Of a stretch of DNA of 64,000 bases, positions 34,866 through 46,064 are shown piece after piece. The stretch's first letter is position 1. Each line of letters opens with the position of its first letter. Below the pieces are notes generated by a model that was not told the origin of the DNA, did not search any database, and saw only the letters and a program-made list of their open reading frames with translations. The translations under genes were made by a program, and so were the position numbers. Location: positions 4,778,358 through 4,842,357 of the forward strand of contig NC_061862.1 in assembly GCF_907164915.1 (NCBI RefSeq). The letters are read 5' to 3'. Source of the stretch: Impatiens glandulifera (taxonomy: Eukaryota > Streptophyta > Magnoliopsida > Ericales > Balsaminaceae).

Positions 34866-35109
34866 AAATAACCTTTCATCAAACATGGCCCAGAATTATG
34901 TAATATCCTTTTGTCCTAGCATTGAAAAAGAGTAAAGGATGATTCTTTACAACAGTTCTGGTTGAATTTTGCAGGAGAATGAATCATCTATTTTTCAACC
35001 CTTATTTGGAAAATAGAATAGAGAATGTGAGGAATATTTGTTTCTGAGTTTGAGACTTAATTTAAAACACAATGTCCGGGCGGGTCCTGATCATAGGAAG
35101 TATCAGAAG
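34106..35109 (+). pseudogene. Condensin CAP-H-like gene fragment, right copy (three exons)
   Basis: Exon a, 34106-34190 (VSPSSTLELSFESLNVKKFD), has a TTTGCAG acceptor and an AAAG/GTATGT donor. Exon b, 34472-34740, joins in phase (SFAK/DCIDRMV). Exon c, 34975-35109, after a TTTTGCAG acceptor reads ENESSIFQP, then with a shift SLRLNLKHNVRAGPDHRKYQK/gtaggt. Plant CAP-H has SLGFTSKQNAWAGPDHWKYRK at this place. Exon c lies beyond the palindrome, so the right copy holds more of the gene than the left. Exon c carries stops and shifts, so it is a pseudogene. Confidence 0.75.
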
Positions 35110-36204
35110 GTAGGTAGGCCTTAGAAGCTTATGGAAGGAATATTACAATTACCGTTCTCAACTTCGCTCCTAAGATAAATTCTAAGGCATCCTCCCCGTG
35201 TTGTTTTTTCTCTGCTCAGTACATGATAAAAGATGTTCACTTCTTCAACCACATCAATGTTTGATGTCCTAAAATTTTCACAAGATTTCGTAAAGCCAGA
35301 TTCTATCCAATTCACCGACCCAAACTCTAAAACAGTTTTAGAGTTCATGTAACTGATTGCAATTTTAAAAGGTGAGACTGAATTCACTTGACGAATCAGA
35401 CAGTACAGTCGTGGCATACCATCTTCTTCGTCGTAAATTGCCCATATCTGCTTTTCCTTGAAGCATTCTTCAGACCTTTCATTGTCAAAGTTGTGAAAAT
35501 CAGAGTCAGGAACTGTCATGTCGCATTAATATCCTCCTCCTCACCACTGATTGAAGCTCCACTGTGCCAGAAATTGTGGCAGTACTAGGCTAGTTAGAAA
35601 CCACCACCTCTCCTTCTCCTCCTTCTCCTCCTTCTTCTCCTTCTCGGTTCGTTCACTGAGGTCAGACAATATATTCCATGCTTCCGATAGAAGCTTAAAT
35701 GCCCTATCTGCCCCAACAGTTTTGTTGCAATAAGAGTTAAGTACACAACACATCTCCTTATACTGTTTGATGAGCCTAGCCTTAACGGCAGATAGTTGAA
35801 GACCAAAAATTGCATAGAAATCAATTTCCCCTTTGAATTTTGTCTTAGATGCAACATACACATCAAATGTAGTTTTCATTTCTTTTATAGCCTCCAAGCT
35901 TGGACAAAGAATTTGAGCTCTCAAAGCATAACTACTTGCGCCATTGTAGTCTTTCTCAACAAATCTTTTCTCAGCCTCCTCCCTTTCTGTCCTGCGAACC
36001 TCCTTACCGCCATAGAAGCCTCCTCCCTTTCTGCCCTGCAAACCTCCTCCTCTACTGCCATTGTAGCCTCTTCCTCTATCGCCCTGGTAGCCACCTCTTC
36101 CTTAATTTCCTTAATTTCTGTAGGAGTCTCTCTTCCGCCATAGGTGCCACCTCTACCTCCCTAGCAACCTCCTCTTCCTCCATAGGTGCCACCTCTACCT
36201 CCAA
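35110..36204 (-). pseudogene. DJ1: J-domain/DUF3444 pseudogene, 5' part
   Basis: On the minus strand, a Glu/Ala-rich leader (36204 to about 36040) leads into the J-like domain (REEAEKRFVEKDYNGASSYALRAQ, FYAIFGL, AFKLLSEAWNILSDLSERT; 36041 to about 35650). A purine tract (EKEKKEEKEEKE) follows, then the first half of DUF3444 (VPDSDFHNFDNERSEECF, KQIWAIYDEEDGMPRLYCLI, SVNWIESGF; 35519-35121). The HPD motif reads NSY. The zinc ribbon and linker seen in DJ4 are deleted. The family comprises plant nuclear or cytosolic DnaJ co-chaperone relatives. Confidence 0.82.
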
Positions 36205-36985
36205 GTGATTTCAGTCTCACCGTTTAAAGTTGCAATCAGTTATATGAACTCCAAAACTGATGCGGAGTTCGGATCAGTGAATTGGATAGAATCTGGCTTT
36301 ACGAAATCTTGTGGAAATTTTAGGACAACAAACATTGATGTGGTTGAAGAAGTGGACATCTTTTGTCATGTATTGTGCAGAGAAAAAATAAAACGGGGAG
36401 GATGCCTTAGAATATATCCTAGGGGCGGAGATATATGGGCCATATATAAGAACTGGTCATCGGAATGGAACAGAGAGACCCCCTCTGAAGTTAGGCATCA
36501 ATATGAGATGGTGGAAGTTATGATGGATTATGATGAAGAAGATGGAGTGCATGAGTCCACAGGTGAAAGTAGATGGTTACAGGACTGTGTATGGGAGGAA
36601 CCTAGATAGGGTTCCATTTGTTGGGTTTTGAAGAAGGAAATGTTGAGATTCTCACATCGTGTTCCTTGTTGGCGAATTAGAGGTGGAGAAAGGACTGATG
36701 ATCTGCCAGAATGCTGTTGGGATCTGGATCCTTCAACAGCAGCAAGAACAAGAAGAAGCTGAAGCTGGGAAACATAAAGTGATATCTTAACTTACATTCC
36801 ATCCCCCAATTGAAAAGATTATGAACTGTTTATTGTTTCTTATGATTGTTTGTTCCTGACTGTGTACTTGATTGATTACAAATGGATGGCCAAAACTATT
36901 ATAGGTTGTTTCATTGTTGTTGATGATGTTTTTGATTTTGACATGTGAGAATTATTCTACATGTCAAATTAAAGTTGAACAGTGG
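36205..36985 (+). pseudogene. DJ1b: DUF3444 C-terminal fragment, opposite strand
   Basis: It starts abruptly at about 36200 with TGATTTCAGTCTCACC and reads SVSPFKVAISYMNSKT, FGSVNWIESGFTKSCGNF, GGCLRIYPRGGDIWAIYKNW, YEMVEVMMDYDEEDG. A frameshift near 36550 is followed by LRFSHRVPCWRIRGGE. 3' flanking sequence matches that of DJ4 up to GTTGAACAGTGGGTTAATT at about 36985, where G3 begins. DJ1 and DJ1b look like a DJ3/DJ4-type head-to-head pair with its centre deleted. Confidence 0.82.
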
Positions 36986-38515
36986 GTTAATTTTTTGTTT
37001 AATATTAATTAATTTATTTTTTCTAACAAAAATTGTATTAACATTTATGTTGGTAAAAATATTTCTTAAAAATATTTAAAATTATTATTTCAACATGATT
37101 TCATTAATTTATAAATTAATTTTTCTTTTTATATTTTACTGATTTAATTAACCATATATTCTACAACATTTTTACAATAGTTTCATATATCTTAATAATA
37201 AATATAGTAATTTCAAATGAACATATTTTATAATACATAACAATTATATATTTTAAATATTCACAATTAATTTACAAACTTATCTTGCAAGACCATTTGC
37301 AATTAATAGGTATTTTTTTAAATAATTTATACATTTAATTTACTTGCTATATATTTTGTCATATATATATAATTTATATCTTAAATTTTAACAATAATTT
37401 TAGCCATTTAATAACATGATTTGCAATAACTTTACAATGTATATTTAAGTTTTTTTTTTCAATTAGTTTATTAATAGTATTTGTTAGTAATAGAAAATAT
37501 GTATTTTTTAAATTTAGATTAATGGATGGTTTCTCGGGATATAATCAGGTCCTGATGGCGCCTGAAAACAAGGAGAAAACTAATTTCATCATAGAGGTTG
37601 GTGTCTTTTGCAATCAAGTGATGCCCTTTGGACTGAAGAACAATGGAGCTACGTATCAGAAAGCAACCATAATTCACAACTATTCTCCACGACATAATCC
37701 ACAAGAAAGTCAAGGTCTATATTGATGATATCATTGTCAAATCCAAGAATCGAGCTAAACATATCACGAACTTGGAGAAATTCCTTTAGAGGATTTGGAA
37801 ATACCATCTCTGTTTAAATCAAATGAAGTGCACCTTCGGTGTCACTACTGGTAAGATGATAATATTTCTGATTACTCAAAGAGGAATAGAAGTCGACTCT
37901 AGCAAAATTGCGGCCTTCACAGCCATGACATCACCCCAAAATGAGCGAGAGGTTCGAAGATTTTTGGACAAAATTCAATATATTAGTCGCTACATTAGTA
38001 ATCTCACTTACACTTGCGATCATCTCTTAAAGCATCTTAAGAAGGGTCAAAAGTTGTTTGGAGTGATACTCATTAACATGTCCTCGAGAAAGTGAAGGCG
38101 TATTTGTAATCCCTTCCTATCCTCATGTCTTTAAGGCCAGGAATTTCTTTGATTCTTCACTTCACTATCACTAAGTCATCCATGGGGAGCATTCTAGTCT
38201 AGGAGAATGAAATCAAAGAAGACGTGGCAATCTACTACATCAGCAAAATGATGACCGATTATGAGTTAAATGACTCTTCTGTGGAGAAGGTCTATTGGGC
38301 ACTAGCCTAGGTAATGAAGAGGTTGCGCCATTCATCAGCAAAATGATGACCACCGATTATGAGTTAAATTACTCTTTTGTGGAGAAGGTTTGTTGGGCAC
38401 TAGCCTGGGTAGAGAAGAGGTTGCACCATTATATACAAGCTCACCCAATCAAGCTAGTGTCAAGCCTTGATCTCATTCGTTTCTTGTTTCAAAGAATCCC
38501 AACACTATATTAGAA
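36986..38515 (+). pseudogene. G3: Ty3/gypsy RT/RNase H remnant with AT-rich leader
   Basis: The AT-rich leader at 36990-37519 is the same as at 3826-4429. RT pieces follow: MDGFSGYNQVLMAPENKEKT (37522), YIDDIIVKSKN (about 37720), MKCTFGVTTGKM (37823), GIEVDSSKIAAFTAM. An RNase H piece (VEKVYWALA, VEKVCWALAW) occurs twice because about 95 bases are tandemly duplicated (38243-38332 and 38334-38430). It ends at RFLFQRIP, about 38507. It is an inverted copy of G4. Confidence 0.78.
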
Positions 38516-40273
38516 AGCTGAAGATCAAATGAGATCTCATTTGAAAACTAAAGAAATATACTTCAATTATAAAATATAAATTCATTCATATTTTCATTTT
38601 CTATCTATCCAGTCAAATTTAATTTGACATGTAAAATAATTCTCACATGCCAAAATTAAAAACACCAGCAACAATAAAGAAACAACAGTTTTTAGACAAA
38701 GAAACAACCAACCTATAAAAGTTTTGGCCATCCATCTATAAATCTCTCAAGTACACAATAAGGAACAATCATAAGAAAAAAAAAAACAGTTTATAATCTA
38801 CTATTGGGGGGTGGGGTGTAAGTTATGATATCACTTTTTTCCAGCTTCAGCTTTCTTCTTCTTCTTCGTAGATCGCCCATATCTGCTTCTCCTTAAAACA
38901 TTGCTCAGACCTATCATTGTCAAAATTGTGAAAATCAGAGTTAGGAATCGTCTTGTGCACTGATGCCCTCCTCCTCACCACTGATTGAAGCCCAACTGTG
39001 CTGAAATTGTGAAAATCAGAGTTAGGAATCGTCTTGTGTACTAGGTTTGTTAGACACCACCACCTCTCCTCCTGATGATTCTGCTGCTGCTGCTTTCTGA
39101 GGTAAATTTGCTAGGTTTTCTTCAGTGCAGGTACTTCAGCGTCAGCTTTCCTTATCTCTGGCAACTTCTTTCTTAATTCAGACAATGCCCTATTAATTAA
39201 TAACTTTTCTGAGTCAAAAATTGACACTGATGGTCCCATATCTGATAGATTATTTGAAGGCGTTTCTACGCCTGTGTCATCCAGACTCTTTCTCCTTGAG
39301 GGCTTGCCCAGTTTGGAAGGCTCGTGAAGAGATCTCGTGCTTTTATTTCCATTCCCTAAAGGGTGTGCCTCGGGAGGGATGGTTATATTTGTATCAACAA
39401 CCTCCACTGAAGATTCAGAATACGATTTCTGCTTAGATTTAGATACAACGACTCCATTTGTGCATGGTTGGGATATTTGTAATAGTCCCAAGTTGATCTG
39501 CATAACCGTTTTCAGGAGCAGGAAAATGTTGACAATCACGAAAAGGATACGAGCCATCTGGAGGTCCTATCCCTTCGTTAATTGCCATGAAAACACCACG
39601 ACAATTCTTGCAGGATAGTTTTTTGTTCACGTACTTCAGGAGATAGGAGATACTCATACTGAACGTTACAAGCGGTGCATTTTGTCCAAAAGGAATCACC
39701 CCTTTCATAGATAAAAAAGAATTGTCATCAACAAAGCAAATATTTAGAATAATTTCATTAAAATAAAGAAATTATTTAGAATAAGGCCTTGTATGTTTAT
39801 GGGTTATTTGGTTAACCAATTGACATGGTCACTCGGGGTACCCTAGGCCGACCTTATTTGGGAGTATCGGTAAGAAAATATATGATAAATGAAAGACAAC
39901 AAAAAAAAGATAGACCAAAATAGGGTAAAATCCTTTGACCTTGTATCACAAAAGGTCTCATTGTGATTAACCAAACAAAGAATTATAATAAGACTTAGAA
40001 TAATTGTCATTATCAAAACAAAGATTTGCTTGGCAAAACTGAGAATGCAAATGCACATACCTAGTATTTCTCCTGATTATCGTATGAGGTTCGATCACTT
40101 AGGTTGGACAATGTATTCCATGCTTACGAGAGAATAAATGCCCCATCTGCCCCCAACAGTTTTGTTGCAATAAGGGTTGATCAGACGATACATCTCCATA
40201 ACCTTTCTGATGAGCCTAGCCATACCGGAAGATGGTTTTAGACCAAAAATTGCATAGAAATCAGTTTCCCTTT
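38516..40273 (-). pseudogene. DJ2: J-domain/DUF3444 pseudogene with zinc ribbon
   Basis: Minus strand. The J-like piece (40273 to about 40085, FYAIFGLKP, MEMYRLINPYCNKTVGG) comes first, then a non-coding part, perhaps an intron (about 40080-39720). The zinc ribbon region (LLKYVNKKLSCKNCRGVFMAIN, 39708-39560), the linker (SKSKQKSYSESSVEVVDTN to ALSELRKKLPEIRKAD, to 39111) and the first DUF3444 residues follow. Most of DUF3444 is deleted (joint near 38868), and the 3' flank runs to about 38520. A roughly 75-base tandem duplication lies at 38927-39045. Confidence 0.8.
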
Positions 40274-40340
40274 TTGGTATAAAACCAATCTGCGGCTAGG
40301 CTTGTCAGAAAGTTTACGGAGATGTATCGTCTGCTTCTTT
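40274..40340 (+). pseudogene. Short inverted J-domain piece beside DJ2
   Basis: This 67-base plus-strand fragment (GGCTAGGCTTGTCAGAAAGT, then CGGAGATGTATCGTCTGCTT) repeats, in inverse, the J-domain piece just to its left (40185-40262). It forms a tight local inverted repeat. Confidence 0.7.
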
Positions 40341-40980
40341 GTGTTCAATGCTTGACTTAGTAATTTCCTTTAATCACCAACTCCCCTCTTATAATAATAT
40401 TGAATCCCTGTTTTCACTTCATCTAACAATGTGGGACAACACACTTTTTTGTCATTATTGAGGCTAATGGTTTTTCTTCTTCTTTTATTTAAAGAATAGG
40501 ATAATTCAATAATATTTTCAAGAATTTGATACTTTTAAGTATATTGTTTTATCAAATGTTAATAACAAACTATTAAAATGATTTATTAGTATAGCTCCAA
40601 TAAAAAGAGTTTTATTTTAAACATTTGATTTTCACTAAGAACTATTTAAATTGGATTGAAGTTATTACTATGAGAGTGGTTATAACTCGTACTTTCAAAC
40701 AAGGTATATGACTCGTATTTGATATTTAATAAACTTATGTTATAGTCATTATGACGAATGTTACTTATATTAATAGAGGCATCGACACCTTCAAGGGAGG
40801 GTCTATGTACAGCCCCGAGTAACTCAAAATAGTTTGCATGCGAATGTCAATAACGACGGGGAGAAATACCACCGCTATTGAGTTATTCGGTTGATGGAGG
40901 GACCTAACGACCGTAAACTGTGTATATTTTTTTTCATATTATTATCATTCTAGCCAGGTAGGTTTTATGGAAATAACTTA
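40341..40980. other. Unassigned spacer
   Basis: AT-rich sequence with no gene, repeat or signal that I recognise. Confidence 0.4.
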
Positions 40981-42200
40981 GTGATAGTGAAGTGAAGAAT
41001 TAAAGAAACTCCTGGCCTCAAAGACATGAGGATAAAAAGGGATTGCAAATATGCCTTCACCTTCTCGAGGACATGTTAATGAGTATCACTCCAGACAACT
41101 TTTGACCCTTCTTAAGATGCTTGAAGAGATGATCGCAAGTGTAAGTGAGTTTACTAATGTAGCGACTAATATTTTGAATTTTATCCAAAAATCTTCGAAC
41201 CTCTCGCTCATTTCGGGGTGATGTCATGGCTGTGAAGGCCGCAATCTTGCTAAAGTTGACTTCTATTCCTTTTTGAGTAATCAGAAATATTATCATCTTA
41301 CTAGTAGTGACACCGAAGGTGCACTTCATTTGATTTAAACAGAGATGGTATTTCCAAATCCTGTAAAGGAATTTCTCCATGTTCGTGATATGTTCAGCTC
41401 GATTATTTGATTTGACGATGATATCATGAACGTAGACCTTGACTTTCTTGTGGATTATGTCGTGGAGAATAGTTGTGACTTATGGTTGCTTTCTGATACG
41501 TAGCTCCATTATTCTTCAGTCCAAAGGGCATCACTCGATTTCAAAAGATACCGACCTCTGTGATGAAAGTAGTTTTCTCCTTGTTTTCAGGCGCCATCAG
41601 GACCTGATTATGTCCCGAGAAATCATCCATTAATCTAAATTTAAAAAATACATATTTTCTATTACTTACCAAATACTATTAATAAACTAATTGAAAAAAA
41701 AACTTAAATATACATTGTAAAGTTATTTCAAATCATGTTATTTTATATATAAATTTAAGATATAATTTTATATATATGAAAAAATATATAGCAAGTAAAT
41801 TAAATGTATAAATTATTTTTAAAAAATACCTATTAATTGCAAGTGGTCTTGCAAGATAAATTTGTAAATTAATTGTGAATATTTAAAATATATAATTGTT
41901 ATGTATTATAAAATATGTACATTTGAAATTACTATATTTATTATTAAGATATATGAAACTATTGTAAAAATGTTATAGAATATATGGCTAATTAAATCAG
42001 TAAAATATAAAAAGAAAATTTAATTTATAAATTAATGAAATTATGTTGAAATAATAATTTTAAATATTTTTAAAAAATATTTTTATCAACATAAATGTTA
42101 ATACAATTTTTGTTAGAAAAAATAAATTAATTAATATTAAACAAGTCATTAATAAATAAGTCATTATTAAGCAAACTAACATTTATTCTGTGCATTTGCA
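40981..42200 (-). pseudogene. G4: inverted Ty3/gypsy RT remnant with AT-rich leader
   Basis: On the minus strand, the AT-rich leader (42200 to about 41640) joins an RT fragment (MDDFSGHNQVLMAPENKEKT, GLKNNGATYQKAT, MKCTFGVTTSKM, GIEVNFSKIAAFTAM, VRRFLDKIQNISRYISKLT). It ends at about 40981. It is the mirror image of G3, with DJ2 between them. Confidence 0.78.
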
Positions 42201-43500
42201 CGAGTAATAATATAATAAACCCGTGAAAAAGTTATTACGGTAAAAATGTGATAGCATTTTTCATTTTATTTTTAACCGTTTTAAATTTAAGGGCGGGTTA
42301 ACCCACAATTCGACTCAAGTATCCATTTACTCTCACATTGCAGAACGATCTCTAAAACAATTGATACAGTTTGATTCTTCAACTCATTTAGTTTCACCTC
42401 TAGAGTCCAATTCTTACCCATACTACGAGTGAAAGAAAAAATGTAAAGACTATCATTAAAATACCCCAAACGAGACTTACAATATCCATATGAATTATGT
42501 CCCTTATCTCTATAAATATGATGAAACTCTTCCATTATTGCTCACTAATAATATTTAAATCTGTAGCGCAGTGTCAAAAGAGAATTATGACCAATTAAAA
42601 ACTATTGATGAACTACCGCGTTCATCAAATTTGGTGTTGAATTTAAAATATAAAGTTTTATTAGCCTATTTGATTAAAAAATTGTACTTGTTTTGTTAGG
42701 TTGCAAGTTCGAACCATAACTATAGAATTTTTAATTTTATTTTTAACCGTTTCAAGTTTTTTGGACGGGTCAACCCACAATCCGACCCAAATATCAATTT
42801 ACTCTTACATTAATATCCAAATTAACCACAGCTCTCGACCTGGCAATCCGGACACTTTAAAAATTAAGCATCATTATATATATATATTTATATATTAGTT
42901 AGTTAAAATTTGAACTTTTATTGTTAAAATCTCTCGCGTTCATCAAATTTGGTGTTAAATTTTAAATATAAAGTATTGTTAGCTTAGTTGGTTAAAATGT
43001 TGTATTTGTTTTGTTAGGTTACAAGTTCGAAACATACAAATAACATTTTTAATTCTATTTTTAACCATTTTAAGTTTATGGGCGGGTCAACCGACAATCC
43101 GACCTAAGTATCCATTTAATCTCAAATAATCATCCAAATTAACCATAGCTCTCGACCCAGCAATCTAGACACTTTAAAAATTAAGCATCATTATATATAT
43201 AGATTAGTTAGTTAAAAATTTGAACTTTTATTGTTAAAATGTCTCGTGTTCATCAAATCTGGTGTTGAATCTTACATATAAAGTGTTGTTAGCCTAGTTG
43301 GTTAAAAGTTTGTACTTATTTGGTTAGGTTGCAAGTTCAAAACATACAAATAACATTTTTAATTTTATTTTAACCATTTTAAGTTTATGTGCGAGTCCAC
43401 CCACAATCCGACTCAAGTATCCATTTACTCTCAAATAAATATTCAAATTAACCACAGTTCTTGACTCGACAATCCGGACACTTTAAAAATTAAGCATATT
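42201..43500. repeat. Tandem repeat, about 310-bp unit
   Basis: The landmark (A/T)TTTTAACC(A/G)TTT then GGGCGGGTCAACCCACAATC recurs at about 42262, 42730, 43048 and 43357. The last two intervals are 318 and 309 bases. The first unit is longer because of about 150 extra bases that resemble gypsy sequence near 29500, inverted. The array splits the AT-rich G4 leader, which resumes at about 43500. Confidence 0.75.
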
Positions 43501-44110
43501 TATAATGATTATTATAAAATAAATTATAAAATACAATATCATAAATAAAATCTGCAATACAAATAATGTTTAATATGTATTATAATATTAATAATATTTT
43601 TCAATAATATATATTGAAAGTTGAAACAAAATACTTCTATTTATAAATATATCTATAAAAGAGTGACAACATAAATTATAAAATTTGCAACTTAAGAATA
43701 AAATATTTTATTTGTGTAATACTATGTTAGTTCATAAACACTTATTTTAATACTTTTTAAAGTTGAAAAGAGCATTTTTTTAAATCTTATTTTTTTTAGT
43801 GTAATCTTGTACTAAGACAACCACAATTGAGAGATCTAATATTTGACTTAGAGTTGCCCATCATATTGTGATGTAATAATATTCCGTTATTATCGGTCAC
43901 CGAAAAATTGGTCGACATTAAACACATATTTTTTTAGTATGTTTTAAACACTGAGTGTGTATCTATTTTCTAAAATCACCATCTACTCAAATTTCTTTAT
44001 CCCAAAAATTATTAATAAATTATAATTTAAATATTTTATTTATTTATTTTATAACAAAATAAGACAATCAATCCAGCAAGAAGAAAGTCAGATCCTGGAC
44101 CGGGTATGGT
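43501..44110 (-). repeat. Rest of G4 AT-rich leader and AT-rich spacer
   Basis: The first 90 bases match 3830-3910 in inverse (for example TTTGCATTGTAG versus CTGCAATACAAA). The remainder is AT-rich without recognisable features. Confidence 0.5.
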
Positions 44111-45700
44111 TATTGATAATTCAAGAGCAGCTTAATTTCAAACTTTGATCTCAAAACAACAAATAATCAACAGTTTTCAAATAAAGAAACAACCAACCTA
44201 TAATAGTTTTGGTTATCCATCTGTAAATCTCTCAAGTACACTCAGGAACAATCATAAGAAAAAACAAACAGTTTACTTCTTATTCTTCTTGCTGCTTTTG
44301 AAGAATAAGGCCATCTTGGGTTGCAGCTGGGTCAAGATCCCAACATCATTCTGGCAGATCATCAGTCTTCTCTGCACCTCTAATTCGCCAACAAGGAACA
44401 CAATGTGAGAATCACAACATTTCCTTCTTCAAAACCCTACAAATGGAACCCTTATCTCCGCTCCTAGGATAAATTCTAAGGCATCCTCCCTGTGTTGTTT
44501 TTTCTCTGCTCAGTACATGAGAAAAGATGTTCACTTCTTCAACCACATCAATGTTTGATGTCCTAAAATTTCCACAAGATTTCGTGAAGCCAGATTCTAT
44601 GCAATTCACCGACCCAAACTCCGAAACAGTTTTAGAGTTCATGTAATTGATTGCAATTTTAAAAGGTGAGACTGAAATCACTTGACGAATCAGACAGTAC
44701 AGACGTGGCATACCATCTTCTTCGTCGTAGATTGCCCATATCTGCTTTGCCTTGAAGCATTTCTCAGACCTTTCATTGTCAAAGTTGTGAAAATCAGAGT
44801 CAGGAACCGTCATGTCGCATTGATGTCCTCCTCCTCACCACTGATTGAAGCTTCATTGTGCCAGAAATTGTGGCAGTGCTAGGCTGGTTAGAAACCACCA
44901 CCTCTCCTTCTCCTCCTTCTCGGTTCGTTCACTGAGATCAGACAATATATTCCATGCTTCCGATAGAGGCTTAAATGCCCCCATCTGTCCCAACAGTTTT
45001 GTTGCAATAAGGGTTAAATAGACAACACATCTTCGTATACTGTTTGATGAGCCTAGCCTTAACAGTAAATAGTTTTAGACCAAAAATTGCGAATTCAGTT
45101 TCCCCTTTGAATGTTGTCTCAGATGCAACATAGACATCAAATGTAGCTTTCATTTCTTTTATACCCTCCAAACTTTGACAAAGTATTTGAGCTCTCAAAT
45201 CATAGCTACTTGTGCCATTGTAGTCTTTCTCAACAAATCTTTTCTCAACCTCCTCCCTTTCTGTCCTGCGAACCTCCTTTACCGCCATAGGAGCCTCCTC
45301 CCTTTCTGCCCTGCAAACCTCCTCCTCTACTTCCATTGTAGCCTTTTCCTCTATCACCCTGGTACCACCTCTTCCTTAATTTCTTTAATTTCTGTAGGAG
45401 ACTCCTCTTCTGCCATAGGTGCTACCTCTACCTCCCTAGCAGCCTCCTCTTCCGCCATAGGAGCCACCTCTACCTCCCTAGCAGCCTCCTCTACAACCAT
45501 AGGAGCCTCCTCCTTTTCCTCCCTAGCAGCCTCCTCTTCCGCCATAGGTGCCACCTCTACCTCCCTAGCAGCCTCCTCTTCCGCCATAAAAGCCTCCTCT
45601 ACAGCCATAGGAGCCTCCTCCTTTTCCGCCCTAGTCTAGCCGCCTCCCCTTCTGTCATGTGAACCTCCTTCTCTTTCGCCCTGGGAGCCACCTCTTCGTT
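44111..45700 (-). pseudogene. DJ3: J-domain/DUF3444 pseudogene with expanded Glu/Ala repeat
   Basis: On the minus strand, a Glu/Ala-rich leader (about 45650-45360) has roughly six units like APMAEEEAAREVEV. A J-like domain (REEVEKRFVEKDYNGTSSYDL, FAIFGLKLF, LFNPYCNKTVGTDGG) follows, then the same purine-tract deletion joint as DJ1. The first half of DUF3444 (VPDSDFHNFDNERSEKCF to REKTTQGGCLRIYPRSGD; 44813-44450) comes next, then a shortened tail to about 44160. HPD reads NPY. The frame is broken near 45360 and 44980. It is close to DJ1. Confidence 0.82.
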
Positions 45701-46064
45701 AATTTCCATAGATCAAACAAGAACCACAAAATTGTAAATCCAATACTCAGATTAGCATCCACAAAATTGTAAATCCAATACTCAGATTAAAACTTTTGAA
45801 ATAAAATGAAACATCCGAATTGCACACTGTGGCCACAGCAGATACGCAAAACTAAGCTAATAAACCTACAGTAGTTCGATGAAAACTAATTAGATATATA
45901 AGTATCACGTCTTCCTATATTAAAGTTATATGAATTTCAATCTAAATCAAATCAATGGCCTATCTGTAGCTGAAGCTCGAAATTGGTTCATGAATTGCAT
46001 TTTGACATGAATTGAGAAACAAATGAAGGAAAAAAGAAGCTGACACTCACTCCGGTGTAGGAAA
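45701..46064. other. Spacer between head-to-head DJ3 and DJ4
   Basis: This 360-base stretch lies between divergent copies. ACAAAATTGTAAATCCAATA with flanks is tandemly repeated twice (about 45722-45788). It would hold the promoter side of both genes, but I see no definite TATA box or start codon. Confidence 0.5.

Noticed and set aside
35613..35650. TCC/TTC microsatellite as a separate repeat feature
   Set aside because: It is the purine-tract deletion joint shared by DJ1 and DJ3, already described there.
45175..45639. Ser-rich plus-strand open frame of 154 codons with repeats
   Set aside because: It is the complement of the Glu/Ala repeat and J-domain of DJ3; there is no start context or homologue logic.
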